Shown: positions 33,815 to 42,246 of the stretch, in pieces
Layout: the number at the start of each line of letters is the position of its first letter
How positions within the stretch are numbered: the first letter of the stretch is position 1
DNA from: CAYLLT01 sp964384465
GTDB taxonomy: Bacteria > Planctomycetota > Phycisphaerae > UBA1845 > PWPN01
DNA: 64,000 nucleotides
Assembly (NCBI GenBank): GCA_964384465.1
Contig: CAYLLT010000014.1
Location: 1 to 64,000 of the forward strand
Direction of reading: 5' to 3'
Translations under genes and position numbers: made by a program
Notes under the pieces: model-generated
Databases searched by the model: none
Seen by the model: the letters and a program-made list of their open reading frames with translations, nothing else
Told to the model about the DNA's origin: nothing

Positions 33815-35971
33815 ATGTTCGAGAACCGTCTCAAGTTCCTGCTGATCGTCCTGGGCCTTCCAGCCATCGCTCTCGTCCTGCGCCTCGTGCAACTTCAAGT
33901 CGTGCGGGCGGGGCAGTACGAGGACGAGGCCGAGCACATGCTGCTCAAGCCGGCGGTTTTTCTGCCGTGTTTGCGGGGCGATATCACGGATCACGACGGC
34001 AAGACGCGTCTGGCTTATGACGCGCCGTCATGGAACCTGGCCGTGCATTACCGAATCATCGTTAAGGACCGCGATTATCTGCGTGCCCTGGCCCGCCAAA
34101 AGTACGGGCATACGAAATCGGATCAATCGGACCGCGAACTCAAAAAGGAGATTGCCGCGTCCTGGCAAGCGATCGCCGAGGTCACCGGGGCTTCGCCGGC
34201 GGATCTTGAGAGCGCGTGCCGCCGGATCCTGAGCGATGTGGCCCGCCAGAAGGAAGCGGTATCCCGGCGGCGAAAGATTCAGACGGTGGTGATGGAAGAG
34301 GATATGCCCCACGCCGTGGTGACCGGGCTTACGCAGGAACGGCAGGTGGTGATCCGCGAGCGGTTGAAGCCGTACGAGTGGGTCAGCATCGTGGCGGACC
34401 AGACGCGACAATACACGGGCGGCCCGGCGGTCGGGCACTTACTCGGCCGGTTGAGCAAAGTCAGCCCGCAGGACCGGGAGAACGACCCGCATGGCGATGA
34501 CGAGCTGCTGAGCTACTCGCTGAACGACTGGCGCGGCACGAGCGGGATCGAGACGCTTGGCGAGGAGTGGCTTCGCGGCCGGCGCGGGCGGACCAGAAAG
34601 GACATCGTCGACGGCCGGCTGGTCCCGCATACCGTCGAATCGCGGAATGGCAAAAACTTCCGGCTGACCATCGACCTGCCGCTCCAGCAGGAGTTGTATG
34701 CCAGTCTGCAAAAGACGGTCGAACACACGCCGCTCAGCACCGGCGGCTGCGTGGTGCTACTGGATATTCCCTCTCGGCAGATCATCGCGATGGTCAGCTA
34801 TCCATCGTATGATCCGAATCTGCCGTACGAAGACGTACAAGCGCTGAGCGAGGACGAGGTCCGACAACCAACGCTCAACCGCGCGATTCAGATGTACTAC
34901 CCCCCGGGCTCGACGGTCAAGCCGATGCTGCTGGCGGCGGCGCTGAAGGATGGGACCGTGACGAAGGACACGCGGATCACCTGCGAAGGGCGGCTCATCG
35001 CCGGCTTCGAGGGCTGGCGGTGCACGGTCGCTCACGGGGCCATGGATCCCATCTCCGCCCTTCAGCAGAGTTGCAACGTCTTTTTCTATACGGTGGGCGA
35101 GCAGATGGGCACGCCGGCTATTACCCGCTGGATGTCGCTGTTTGGGCTGGGCCGTCGGAGCGGGACGGGCTTGCCGCAGGAGGCCCCGGGCAACTTGCCG
35201 ATCGATCAGGGCCACGGTGCGGCTCGGCTGGCCGGCATCGGGCAGGGGCGGCTGGATGTGACGCCGATACAGGTGGCCAACATGATCGCCACCGTCGCGT
35301 CGGGCGTCTATCGTCCGGTAACCATCTGGGCGGATGATCCCGATCCGCGGCCGGCGAACAAACTCCCCATCCCGGACTCGGTCTGGCGGGACGTGCGCGA
35401 GGGCATGTTCCGCGTAGTCAATGAGCCCCGCGGGACGGCCTACGAACACGCGAGACTCACGGACGCGGGTGACTATATTTTACTGGGAAAAACCGGCAGC
35501 GCGGAGGGGCGCCGCCGGGTCGCCGAACGGCGCTACACTTTGCGGTTTCCCGACGGCAGTGGGCGCGAAGAGACCGCCGCCAGCCGCCGCGCGATGCTCG
35601 AAAGATTCCCGTCGGCCGAGATCACGGACCAACGCCCCTACCATTACTGGCCGCCGGAAGGCGTGGATACGCCGACGCACGCATGGTTCACCGGGTATAT
35701 CACCTCTCGTAGCCACTATCTGGAGAGCGACAACGGCAATGACTTGAACGTGGCCATGGCCGTGATCGTCGAGTACGGCGGGCACGGCGGAGCCGGAGCC
35801 GGCCCGCTGGCGCTGTCCATTGCCAAGTCAGTCTTGCGCCGGCAACAAGCCGGGGTCCAGGCGGCGGCGCCGGCCGGAGCTAGTGCGGATGATGGACTCG
35901 CGCCGAGGTCGCCGGTTCTTCAATCCGCAATTCGCAATTCGCTATCCGCAATCAACCGGGGGTCCCCATGA
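33815..35971 (+). CDS. mrdA: Penicillin-binding protein 2 (elongation transpeptidase)
   Basis: 718 residues from the ATG at 33815; upstream in-frame codons overlap mreD. One membrane anchor (FLLIVLGLPAIALVLRLVQL) is followed by the dimerisation domain and the transpeptidase domain with SxxK (PPGSTVKPM), SxN (QQSCNVFFY) and KTG (GKTGSAEG). A long insertion between KTG and the end (about 40 residues, RRRVAERRYTLRFPDG onward) precedes the last strands. The last 15 residues (SPVLQSAIRNSLSAINRGSP) are encoded by a heptamer repeat and are not part of the fold. It crosslinks lateral-wall murein with RodA. Confidence 0.95.
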   Translation: MFENRLKFLLIVLGLPAIALVLRLVQLQVVRAGQYEDEAEHMLLKPAVFLPCLRGDITDHDGKTRLAYDAPSWNLAVHYRIIVKDRDYLRALARQKYGHTKSDQSDRELKKEIAASWQAIAEVTGASPADLESACRRILSDVARQKEAVSRRRKIQTVVMEEDMPHAVVTGLTQERQVVIRERLKPYEWVSIVADQTRQYTGGPAVGHLLGRLSKVSPQDRENDPHGDDELLSYSLNDWRGTSGIETLGEEWLRGRRGRTRKDIVDGRLVPHTVESRNGKNFRLTIDLPLQQELYASLQKTVEHTPLSTGGCVVLLDIPSRQIIAMVSYPSYDPNLPYEDVQALSEDEVRQPTLNRAIQMYYPPGSTVKPMLLAAALKDGTVTKDTRITCEGRLIAGFEGWRCTVAHGAMDPISALQQSCNVFFYTVGEQMGTPAITRWMSLFGLGRRSGTGLPQEAPGNLPIDQGHGAARLAGIGQGRLDVTPIQVANMIATVASGVYRPVTIWADDPDPRPANKLPIPDSVWRDVREGMFRVVNEPRGTAYEHARLTDAGDYILLGKTGSAEGRRRVAERRYTLRFPDGSGREETAASRRAMLERFPSAEITDQRPYHYWPPEGVDTPTHAWFTGYITSRSHYLESDNGNDLNVAMAVIVEYGGHGGAGAGPLALSIAKSVLRRQQAGVQAAAPAGASADDGLAPRSPVLQSAIRNSLSAINRGSP
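35920..35954. repeat. Degenerate heptamer repeat at the 3' end of mrdA
   Basis: Five units of period 7 (AATCCGC, AATTCGC, AATTCGC, TATCCGC, AATCAAC). It encodes the C-terminal tail of PBP2. Confidence 0.75.
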
Positions 35972-37257
35972 ACCTCGGGCTGCCCATCCCGACGCGGCAC
36001 GGCTGGGGGCTTATGCTCGCAATCGTACCGCTTTGCCTGATGGGCGTACTCACCATCCAGGCCACCAGCGACCCGGATAATGTGCACCTGCTGACGGCGG
36101 CGACTTTGAAGCAACTGGCGTACATCGGACTCGGCCTGCTGGCCATGATGGGCGCCATGACCGTCGGGTATCATCGGCTGGGGCGATGGTCGTTCCTGAT
36201 GTTCGCCATCTGCGTGGACCTGTTGCTCTGGCTGGTGCTCGACCGCTGGGTGGATGTCCCGCTGGTCGATATCAAGCGTGATGCGCGGCGATGGCTCACG
36301 CTCGGCCCCGTGCAGATCCAGCCCTCCGAGCTGATGAAGATCCTGTACGTGCTGGCGCTCGCGTGGTATCTGCGTTATCGCCGCAGCTACCGCACGCTGA
36401 TGGGCCTGGTCACGCCGTTTGTCATCACGCTGGTGCCGATGGCGCTAATCCTGGTGCAGCCGGACCTGGGGACGGTCCTGCTGTTCCTGCCGGTGCTGTT
36501 TGCGATGCTGTATGCCGCCGGAGCCAAGGGCAAGCACCTGCTGATCATCCTGCTGCTGGCGGCATTTTCGGCGCCGTTCTTCTGGTTTCAGATCAAGAGC
36601 TATCAGCGGCTGCGGATCACCGGCGTGCTGCTGCAGAGCAGAAGCGTGCGGGATTATCTCGTGCAACGCCCGGCGCTGTGGGATCGGTTCCGCGGCAAAA
36701 CCAAAGCGGATGATGCGGGCGAGTCGGCGCGGTGGCTGCGCGAACTCACCGACTGGGAAAACTACACGGGCTATCAACTGGTGCACAGCAAAACCGCCAT
36801 CGGCAGCGGCGGCGTGCTGGGGCAGGGTTGGAACCAGGGCATTTTCGTGGAGAACAACTTCCTCCCGGAAAAGCACAACGACTTCATCTTCGCCATCGTC
36901 GCCCATCAGTGGGGCCTGCTGGGGAGTCTGCTGGTGTTGGCCTGCTATGCGGCCATCGTGGTAATCGGCTTCGACGTGGCTACAATCACCAACGACCCAT
37001 TCGGGCGTCTGGTCGCCGTCGGCGTCTCGTCCATGCTCGCAGTGCAAACGCTCACCAATCTTTGCATGACCGTCGGCATCGGGCCGATCACGGGCGTCAC
37101 GCTGCCGTTCGTCAGCGCCGGCGGGAGCAGCATCGTATCGAGTTTCCTGTCCATCGGCCTGCTGATCAGCGTCGCCCACCGCCGGCCCATGCTGATCGCC
37201 AACCCGCCGTTCGTCTTCAACGAGGAGGCGGAGAAGTATCAAGTATCCACGCGATGA
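35968..37257 (+). CDS. rodA: Peptidoglycan glycosyltransferase RodA (SEDS family)
   Basis: 429 residues with ten or so membrane helices. SEDS landmarks: ARRWLTLGPVQIQPSELMK, LIQPDLGT in the form LVQPDLGTVLLFLP, and the final VSAGGSSIVSSFLSIGLL. It polymerises glycan strands with PBP2. A large loop (about residues 205-275) holds the catalytic-site segment NDFIFAIVAHQWG. The ATG overlaps the mrdA stop (ATGA). Confidence 0.95.
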   Translation: MNLGLPIPTRHGWGLMLAIVPLCLMGVLTIQATSDPDNVHLLTAATLKQLAYIGLGLLAMMGAMTVGYHRLGRWSFLMFAICVDLLLWLVLDRWVDVPLVDIKRDARRWLTLGPVQIQPSELMKILYVLALAWYLRYRRSYRTLMGLVTPFVITLVPMALILVQPDLGTVLLFLPVLFAMLYAAGAKGKHLLIILLLAAFSAPFFWFQIKSYQRLRITGVLLQSRSVRDYLVQRPALWDRFRGKTKADDAGESARWLRELTDWENYTGYQLVHSKTAIGSGGVLGQGWNQGIFVENNFLPEKHNDFIFAIVAHQWGLLGSLLVLACYAAIVVIGFDVATITNDPFGRLVAVGVSSMLAVQTLTNLCMTVGIGPITGVTLPFVSAGGSSIVSSFLSIGLLISVAHRRPMLIANPPFVFNEEAEKYQVSTR

Positions 37258-37301
37258 GTTACTGCAAACCACCTGACCATCGCCCAACTCCAGGAGATCA
37301 A

Positions 37302-37355
37302 CCCCAGCGGAGTGCGTCCCATCTGGTAGAGAACGCTCTCGGTGTTCCGTTGGGG
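37302..37355. repeat. Inverted repeat CCCCAGCGGA / TCCGTTGGGG
   Basis: Lies in the 225-bp gap between rodA and tpiA. Arms 37302-37311 and 37346-37355, one mismatch. Apart from the tpiA Shine-Dalgarno I see nothing else in the gap. Confidence 0.5.
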
Positions 37356-37482
37356 TAGTGGAGAATGCGTACGCCGCAAGCGGCGCGGTGCTGAAACCGT
37401 ATGCTTTTTGAGTTAGACTGTTACACCTTGCGGGAAACGAAGTGTGTCCGAATATGCCGGTGAAGGACCAGAGGAAGTCTTG

Positions 37483-38253
37483 ATGCGTAAGAAGTATGTT
37501 GCTGGCAACTGGAAGATGAACCTGACGCTGGCGGAGGCGCGGGGGTTGATTGAGGGCGTGCGGGCGAAGCTGCCGGGGGAGATGGCGGTGGATGTGGCGG
37601 TTTGTCCGCCGTTCGTGCTGCTGTTTCCGATGGCCAAGGCGGTGGCGGGGTCGGCGATCCGGCTGGGGGCGCAGAATTGCCACTCCGAGGCGAGCGGGGC
37701 GTTCACCGGCGAGATTTCGCCGCTCCAGGTGAAGGACACCGGGGCGAGCCTGGTCATCATCGGGCACAGCGAGCGGCGGCATATCTTCGGTGAGACCGGA
37801 GAGATGCTCAACAAGAAGGTGCGGGCGGCACTCGGCGTCGGGCTGGAAGTGATCTACTGCGTGGGTGAGACGCTGGCGGAGCGGGAGAAGAACCAGACGG
37901 AAGCGGTCCTGTCGCGGCAGCTCCGGGAGGTGCTGGGGCTGGAGGTCGATCTGGGGCGGGTGACCGTCGCATACGAGCCGGTGTGGGCGATCGGGACGGG
38001 CAAGACGGCCACTCAGCAGCAGGCCCAGGAGGCCCACGCATTTATTCGCCAGGAGATCAAAAAGCTGTATAATGCTGCGTCCGGCGAGTCGGTCCGGATC
38101 CAGTACGGCGGGAGCGTGAAGGCGGATAACGCCCAGGCGCTGATGTCACAGCCGGATGTGGACGGTGTACTTGTGGGCGGGGCGAGCCTGAAGGCGGACG
38201 AATTCGTCGGGATCATCAATGGGGCGATCGCGGCGAGCGGTTTGCGGCAATAA
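37483..38253 (+). CDS. tpiA: Triose-phosphate isomerase
   Basis: 256 residues from the ATG at 37483, chosen for the GAGGAAG 5 nt upstream; a start at 37444 adds an unlikely tail. Interconverts DHAP and glyceraldehyde 3-phosphate. Landmarks: GNWKMN (active Lys), GHSERR (active His), AYEPVWAIGTG (active Glu and loop), and the phosphate loop YGGSVKADN. It is followed by secG, a common order. Confidence 0.98.
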   Translation: MRKKYVAGNWKMNLTLAEARGLIEGVRAKLPGEMAVDVAVCPPFVLLFPMAKAVAGSAIRLGAQNCHSEASGAFTGEISPLQVKDTGASLVIIGHSERRHIFGETGEMLNKKVRAALGVGLEVIYCVGETLAEREKNQTEAVLSRQLREVLGLEVDLGRVTVAYEPVWAIGTGKTATQQQAQEAHAFIRQEIKKLYNAASGESVRIQYGGSVKADNAQALMSQPDVDGVLVGGASLKADEFVGIINGAIAASGLRQ

Positions 38254-38273
38254 ATTGCCGCGGTCCAGCGTAA

Positions 38274-38323
38274 TCCGAACCCCGCACGCGAGTGCGGGGC
38301 CCCCGACTGGCGTCGGGGGTTCT
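38274..38323. repeat. Cloverleaf-type repeat, partial copy C
   Basis: TCCGAACC, then hairpin CCCCGCAC-GCGA-GTGCGGGG (38280-38299) and hairpin CCCCCGAC-TGGC-GTCGGGGG (38300-38319). The second stem differs from copies A and B but all 8 pairs are kept. The outer arms are missing. Confidence 0.8.
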
Positions 38324-38337
38324 GAATGGAAGGTCTG

Positions 38338-38715
38338 ATGCATACTGATATTCTTGCGGTGACGTGGGGGCAGGCGGCGATCGCGTTTCTGTTCGCGATG
38401 ATCTGCCTGCTGTTGATCCTGGTGATCCTCCTTCAGAAGGGCCGCGGCGGCGGATTGTCCGGGGCGTTCGGCGGCGGCGGCGGGCACAGCGCCTTCGGAG
38501 CCAAGACGGGCGACGTTTTCACCTGGGTCACCGTGGCATTGACGTTCATGTTCATCCTGATGGCGGTGATCGGCAATTACCTGTATGTGCCGCCGCCGGT
38601 GACTTCGCCGACGGCCACGGTGCTGCCGATAAACGGCGGCGGCCCGGGCGGCGCGAAACCAGCGCCGGCGCCGGCTCAACCTGTTCAGCCCGAGGCGCCC
38701 GCGCCGGGCAACTGA
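38338..38715 (+). CDS. secG: Preprotein translocase subunit SecG
   Basis: 125 residues. Two membrane helices (AIAFLFAMICLLLILVILLQ and TWVTVALTFMFILMAVIGNYL) flank the conserved cytoplasmic loop QKGRGGGLSGAFGGGGGHSAFG. The C-terminal tail is Pro/Ala-rich. I prefer the ATG at 38338 because GGAAGG lies 5 nt upstream; the ATG at 38326 in the same frame has only repeat sequence before it. Confidence 0.95.
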   Translation: MHTDILAVTWGQAAIAFLFAMICLLLILVILLQKGRGGGLSGAFGGGGGHSAFGAKTGDVFTWVTVALTFMFILMAVIGNYLYVPPPVTSPTATVLPINGGGPGGAKPAPAPAQPVQPEAPAPGN

Positions 38716-38760
38716 TGCACTTCTCCGGCCGGCAAGACACGAACGGAGTTCGCCCACCTC

Positions 38761-39639
38761 ATGATCCTCTCGATGACCGGCTACGGTGACGTACACTACA
38801 GCGACAGCCACGTGTCGTACGTGCTGGAGCTGCGCAGCCTCAACAACCGGTACTTCAAGGTGAACATCAAGCTGCCGGAGCACCTGGCGATCTTCGAGCC
38901 GGAGATCGAGAAGCTGCTGCGGACCCGTCTGACCCGCGGGAGCATCACCTGCTCGCTGCGGCTGCGGAACACCAGCGCGGATGCGGCGCAGGAGATCAAC
39001 CTGCCGGCGCTCCAGAGTTATCTCGCCCAGTTGAGCAAGCTTCCCGCGGACGCACGATTACAGATCGATCTGGGCTCGCTGCTGGTCCTGCCCGGCGTGT
39101 GCGAGCCGCCGGAGATGAACGACGCCGAACGCGAGCGGCAGTGGAAGATCCTCGCGCAGATGACGCAGGAGGCGATGGAACGGCTGATCGAGATGCGCAA
39201 GGTCGAGGGCAAGGCCATCCGCGACGATCTCATCAGCCAGTGCGAGCAGATTCGCGAGCATCTGAAGATCGTCGCGACGCTCGCTCCACAGGTGCTCAAG
39301 GAATATCACCAGCGGCTGCTCCAGCGGGCCAACGAGCTGATTCGCGAAGCCAAGCTCCAGTTGCAACTGGACGATCTGAAGCGCGAAGTCGCGCTGTATG
39401 CCGAACGCTGCGACATCAACGAGGAGATTTCGCGGCTCGGCTCGCACCTCGACCAGTTCGAGAAGCTGTGCGACAGCAGCGAATACGCCGGGCGGAAGCT
39501 GGATTTTCTCGCTCAGGAACTGCTGCGGGAGGCGAACACGATCGGCAGCAAGGCAAACGACGCGACGATCGCCCACCACATCGTCGAGATCAAGGGGAGC
39601 ATCGACCGGTTGAAGGAACAGGTGCAGAACGTGGAATAG
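38761..39639 (+). CDS. yicC: YicC family protein (putative endoribonuclease)
   Basis: 292 residues, the family length. The N-terminal YicC domain begins MTGYGD and has RSLNNRYFKVNIKLPEHL. The C-terminal DUF1732 has ERCDINEEISRLGSHL and RKLDFLAQELLREANTIGSKAND, ending in a long helix. E. coli YicC is linked to RNA degradation. The convergent RelE-type toxin gene begins just downstream. Gene order yicC before gmk is common and is interrupted here only by the toxin-antitoxin pair. Confidence 0.95.
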   Translation: MILSMTGYGDVHYSDSHVSYVLELRSLNNRYFKVNIKLPEHLAIFEPEIEKLLRTRLTRGSITCSLRLRNTSADAAQEINLPALQSYLAQLSKLPADARLQIDLGSLLVLPGVCEPPEMNDAERERQWKILAQMTQEAMERLIEMRKVEGKAIRDDLISQCEQIREHLKIVATLAPQVLKEYHQRLLQRANELIREAKLQLQLDDLKREVALYAERCDINEEISRLGSHLDQFEKLCDSSEYAGRKLDFLAQELLREANTIGSKANDATIAHHIVEIKGSIDRLKEQVQNVE

Positions 39640-39652
39640 CGCGTGACAAAGA

Positions 39653-39919
39653 TCACATGCCGCGGTAGACGTCACCCCGCTGCCCCACCCTGACGATGGC
39701 GACAATCAGTTCCGCCGGCCTGACCTGGTAAATGACCCGATAATCACCCACCCGCAGACGAAGCAACCCCCTGGCTTTCCCTTTCAAGCGCTTGGACCCC
39801 GACGGATATGGATTGTCAGCCAAGGCGAGAATGGCCTTGTCCACGCGCTGCCGATCGCGCTGGGGGAGGGCCATCATTTCCGTCCGCGCCCTGGCTTCGA
39901 TGATGACGCTATACTTCAC
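39653..39919 (-). CDS. RelE/ParE superfamily toxin
   Basis: 88 residues. The pattern KRLKGKARGLLRLRVGDYRVIYQV, then a final IVAIVRVGQRGDVYR, is the RelE beta-sheet core with its basic residues (given by position: residues about 43-86). RelE toxins cleave mRNA at the ribosome. Its ATG overlaps the antitoxin stop by 4 nt. Together with the antitoxin it forms a self-contained module placed between yicC and gmk. Confidence 0.92.
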   Translation of the reverse strand: MKYSVIIEARARTEMMALPQRDRQRVDKAILALADNPYPSGSKRLKGKARGLLRLRVGDYRVIYQVRPAELIVAIVRVGQRGDVYRGM

Positions 39920-40218
39920 TTCGTGGTCCGTTTGGAAGAAGATGCGCGCTTAGACGATCTTCGGCGCGATAAGCCCATCTCCTCGCGCACCTGCTGATAG
40001 GGAAGAAACCGCGCGTTCGGATCAGCCAGTCGGCGTTCGGCTTCCTCGATATCCATGCGATCCTCGATTGCTTCCAACAGGGCGAGATCGTCTTTCGATA
40101 CCAAGACAGCCAATACCTTTCCCCGGCGTTTGATGACGATGCGCTCTCCCCCGTAAGCGACCTGGTTCAGGGCCTCCGGCAATTGTTGGCGGGCTTTGGT
40201 GGCGGTCAGCGTGGTCAT
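39916..40218 (-). CDS. Phd/YefM family antitoxin
   Basis: 100 residues from the ATG at 40218, preceded by GAAAGG. The start TTLTATKARQQLPEALNQV and the strand ERIVIKRRGKVLAVLVSKDD are the Phd/YefM DNA-binding domain; the basic, Ser/Arg-rich tail should bind the toxin. A much longer frame runs upstream through gmk and is an artefact. A strong promoter and a palindromic site lie directly upstream, fitting the usual autorepression. Confidence 0.93.
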   Translation of the reverse strand: MTTLTATKARQQLPEALNQVAYGGERIVIKRRGKVLAVLVSKDDLALLEAIEDRMDIEEAERRLADPNARFLPYQQVREEMGLSRRRSSKRASSSKRTTK

Positions 40219-40250
40219 GGTCGAGCCTTTCAAAGGGGCGGTTCGTTCAT

Positions 40251-40268
40251 TTGGTACGATTTGTACAA
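40251..40268. promoter_or_regulatory. Probable operator of the toxin-antitoxin operon
   Basis: Imperfect palindrome TTGGTAC-GATTT-GTACAA directly after the -10 and overlapping the expected +1 of the minus-strand promoter. Position fits binding by the Phd-type antitoxin. Confidence 0.55.
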
Positions 40269-40296
40269 TTATCGACCACGGAGGGACAAGAGTCAA
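40268..40296 (-). promoter_or_regulatory. Promoter of the Phd/RelE operon
   Basis: Minus-strand TTGACT (40291-40296), 17-bp spacer, GATAAT (40268-40273). Near-consensus with ideal spacing. Confidence 0.75.
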
Positions 40297-40300
40297 GCGA

Positions 40301-40329
40301 TTGGACGAAAGCCGCTTCTGATATATAAA
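40301..40329 (+). promoter_or_regulatory. Promoter of gmk-rpoZ
   Basis: TTGGAC (40301-40306), 17-bp spacer, TATAAA (40324-40329), on the plus strand. It stands back to back with the toxin-antitoxin promoter; the two -35 boxes are 4 bp apart. Confidence 0.65.
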
Positions 40330-40392
40330 GGCGCTTTCGGCGACGCGCCAAACAGGCGCAGGGTTCAAGGCCATCATTTTTGAAGCTCGCTT

Positions 40393-40965
40393 ATGTCCGG
40401 CATACTGGTCATCATCAGCGGTCCCAGCGGCGTCGGGAAGACGACCATCTGCAAGCAGTTGACCGAGCGGCTGGACGCCTTCCTGAGCGTCTCCACGACC
40501 ACTCGCCCACGGCGGGACAACGAGGTCGAGGGGGACGACTATCATTTCGTCAGCCGGGAGGAGTTTGAGCGGCTGCTTGTGGAAGGAGCGTTCCTGGAGT
40601 ATGCTCGTGTCTACGGCGGGCAGTATTATGGCACTCCGACCGCGCCGGTGGAGAAGGCCCTGGCGGCCGGGCGGGTGGTGATCCTCGAAATCGAGATCGA
40701 GGGGACGATCCAGGTAGTGGCCCGGTACCCGGATGCGATCAGCATCTACATCCTCCCGCCGACGCCGGAGGAATTGCAGGGCCGGCTGGTCAAGCGACAG
40801 AAGGATTCGGAGGAAGCCATCCGCGAACGGCTGAGCAAGGCCGACGGCGAAATCCGATACGCGTATGAATGCGGTGCCTATCGACACTTCCTCGTGAACC
40901 GCACCGTGGAGAGCACTGTCGAAGATATTCTCAAGATAATCAAGGAGAAACAGGCTCATGATTGA
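40393..40965 (+). CDS. gmk: Guanylate kinase
   Basis: 190 residues. Phosphorylates GMP to GDP. P-loop SGPSGVGKTTI, the GMP-binding block STTTRPRRDNEVEGDDYHFV, and the lid region KRQKDSEEAIRERL are all present. It overlaps rpoZ by 8 nt, a pairing found in many bacteria. Confidence 0.98.
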   Translation: MSGILVIISGPSGVGKTTICKQLTERLDAFLSVSTTTRPRRDNEVEGDDYHFVSREEFERLLVEGAFLEYARVYGGQYYGTPTAPVEKALAAGRVVILEIEIEGTIQVVARYPDAISIYILPPTPEELQGRLVKRQKDSEEAIRERLSKADGEIRYAYECGAYRHFLVNRTVESTVEDILKIIKEKQAHD

Positions 40966-41173
40966 AGCATTGAAAGACGACACGATCATCAACATGGCGG
41001 GCGGGCGGTTCAAGTTGACGGCCCTGATGCAGAAGCGCTGGGTGGAGCTGATGCAGGGGGCGCGGCCGACGGTGGATCCCGAGGGCAAGATCGAGCTGGA
41101 AGTGATCGTGCAGGAGATCCTGGAAGGCAAGATCGCGGGCGAGTTTGGAAAAGAACGCCCAACGCGAACCTGA
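40958..41173 (+). CDS. rpoZ: RNA polymerase omega subunit
   Basis: 71 residues. The segment AGGRFKLTALMQKRWVELMQG is the omega core (GRF.L.....R..EL..G, residues about 14-34). It helps assemble beta-prime. It follows gmk with an 8-nt overlap and precedes coaC, as in other gmk-rpoZ-coaBC clusters. Confidence 0.93.
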   Translation: MIEALKDDTIINMAGGRFKLTALMQKRWVELMQGARPTVDPEGKIELEVIVQEILEGKIAGEFGKERPTRT

Positions 41174-41201
41174 TGGATCTGACTTGAACCGACGGCACTC
41201 C

Positions 41202-41272
41202 TGTAGCGGCCGCCCCCCGTGGCGGCCGTTTGCGCTGGATTGGGCCGGTCGCTGCGGGGGGCGGCCGCTACA
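41202..41272. repeat. Perfect 18-bp inverted repeat between rpoZ and coaC
   Basis: Arms TGTAGCGGCCGCCCCCCG (41202-41219) and its inverse (41255-41272). The inner part also pairs partly (GGCGGCCG at 41221). It probably sets the end of the rpoZ message or separates coaC from it. Confidence 0.8.
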
Positions 41273-41287
41273 AACACCTTCATCAAA

Positions 41288-41881
41288 TTGAGTACCGCAT
41301 CTGAAACGTCCAAGGGCGATCTGGCCGGCTATGAAGTGGCGGTCGGCGTCGGCGGCGGCATTGCCGCGTACAAGGTCTGCCAGGTCGTCTCCGCGCTGGT
41401 GCAGCGCGGGTGCGGCGTCAGCGTGGCGATGACGGTAAACGCCGCCCGATTTGTCGGGCCGCTCACATTTCAGGCGCTGACCGCCCGGCAGGTTTTCACC
41501 AGCCTGTGGGAGACGGCCGGTTATTACGATCCACAGCATCTGCGGCTCACCGAAACCGCCGACCTCTTTCTGGTGGCGCCGGCCACCGCCGACCTGATCG
41601 GCAAGTTCGCCTCCGGATTGGCCGACGATCTGGTGAGCACGCTGATGATCGGCCGCGACTGCCCCGCCCTGCTGGCCCCGGCGATGAACACGCGGATGTG
41701 GGAGAACCCGATCGTCCAGCGGAACATCGCGACGCTGCGAGATTTGGGCTACGCATTCGTGGAGCCGACCGAGGGCTGGCTCGCCTGCCGAACGGTCGGC
41801 CAGGGCCGTATGGCGGAACCGGAAACGATTCTTGCCGCGGTAGATCGGATGTTGAAACAGAATCGACCGCGGTCGTCTTGA
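41288..41881 (+). CDS. coaC: Phosphopantothenoylcysteine decarboxylase (CoaC half of CoaBC)
   Basis: About 197 residues from a TTG at 41288. No ATG exists before the domain, and a GTG at 41219 lies inside the palindrome, so the start is uncertain. The flavoprotein domain is complete: VGGGIAAYKVCQV, the active His region YDPQHLRLTETADLFLVAPATA, and APAMNTRMW with the conserved Asn. In most bacteria CoaC is fused to CoaB; here CoaB is a separate gene 670 bp downstream, beyond a ParDE pair. Confidence 0.93.
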   Translation: MSTASETSKGDLAGYEVAVGVGGGIAAYKVCQVVSALVQRGCGVSVAMTVNAARFVGPLTFQALTARQVFTSLWETAGYYDPQHLRLTETADLFLVAPATADLIGKFASGLADDLVSTLMIGRDCPALLAPAMNTRMWENPIVQRNIATLRDLGYAFVEPTEGWLACRTVGQGRMAEPETILAAVDRMLKQNRPRSS

Positions 41882-41920
41882 TGGTGCAGGTCGCGACAGG
41901 TGATAGGCCGTACTTGCGAC

Positions 41921-41950
41921 TTGAAACCGCGGACTGGCCGTCATTACAAT
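41921..41950 (+). promoter_or_regulatory. Candidate promoter of the ParDE pair
   Basis: TTGAAA (41921-41926), 18-bp spacer, TACAAT (41945-41950), between the coaC stop and the ParD start at 42001. Confidence 0.5.
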
Positions 41951-42000
41951 GTGGTTGGAGCCAGTCCAGGATTGAGGACAGAAATGCGGAGCTGAGCGAT

Positions 42001-42240
42001 ATGCGAACGAGCGCGAGTCTCACGATTTCACTTCCACAAGATATGGAGCAGTTGATCACGGAACAGATCTCCAGCGGCAAGTTCACTTCCGCCAGCGAGG
42101 TCGTGCAGGAGGCTCTGAAGCTCCTTCAGGAGCGTGATGAACTTCGTCAGTTGGTCTCCGTTGGCCTGGAGCAAGCCCGGCGCGGGGAATTGCTGGATGG
42201 CGAGCAGGTCTTCGACGAGATCGAGCGCGAGTTCTCATAG
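42001..42240 (+). CDS. ParD-type antitoxin
   Basis: 79 residues from the ATG at 42001. The start SASLTISLPQDMEQLITEQI is a ribbon-helix-helix strand and helix, followed by SGKFTSASEVVQEALKLLQ and an acidic toxin-binding tail (GEQVFDEIEREFS). This is the ParD/CopG class. A longer frame runs back through coaC and is rejected. The toxin gene follows 6 nt later. Confidence 0.92.
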   Translation: MRTSASLTISLPQDMEQLITEQISSGKFTSASEVVQEALKLLQERDELRQLVSVGLEQARRGELLDGEQVFDEIEREFS

Positions 42241-42246
42241 CCCCGC

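Noticed and set aside
36445..38037. 530-codon minus-strand frame over rodA and tpiA
   Set aside because: Covers two real plus-strand genes and the gap between them, and has no domain.
39916..41313. 465-codon minus-strand frame read as one protein
   Set aside because: Only the last 100 codons (from the ATG at 40218) are a Phd-type antitoxin; the rest is antisense to gmk, rpoZ and a palindrome.
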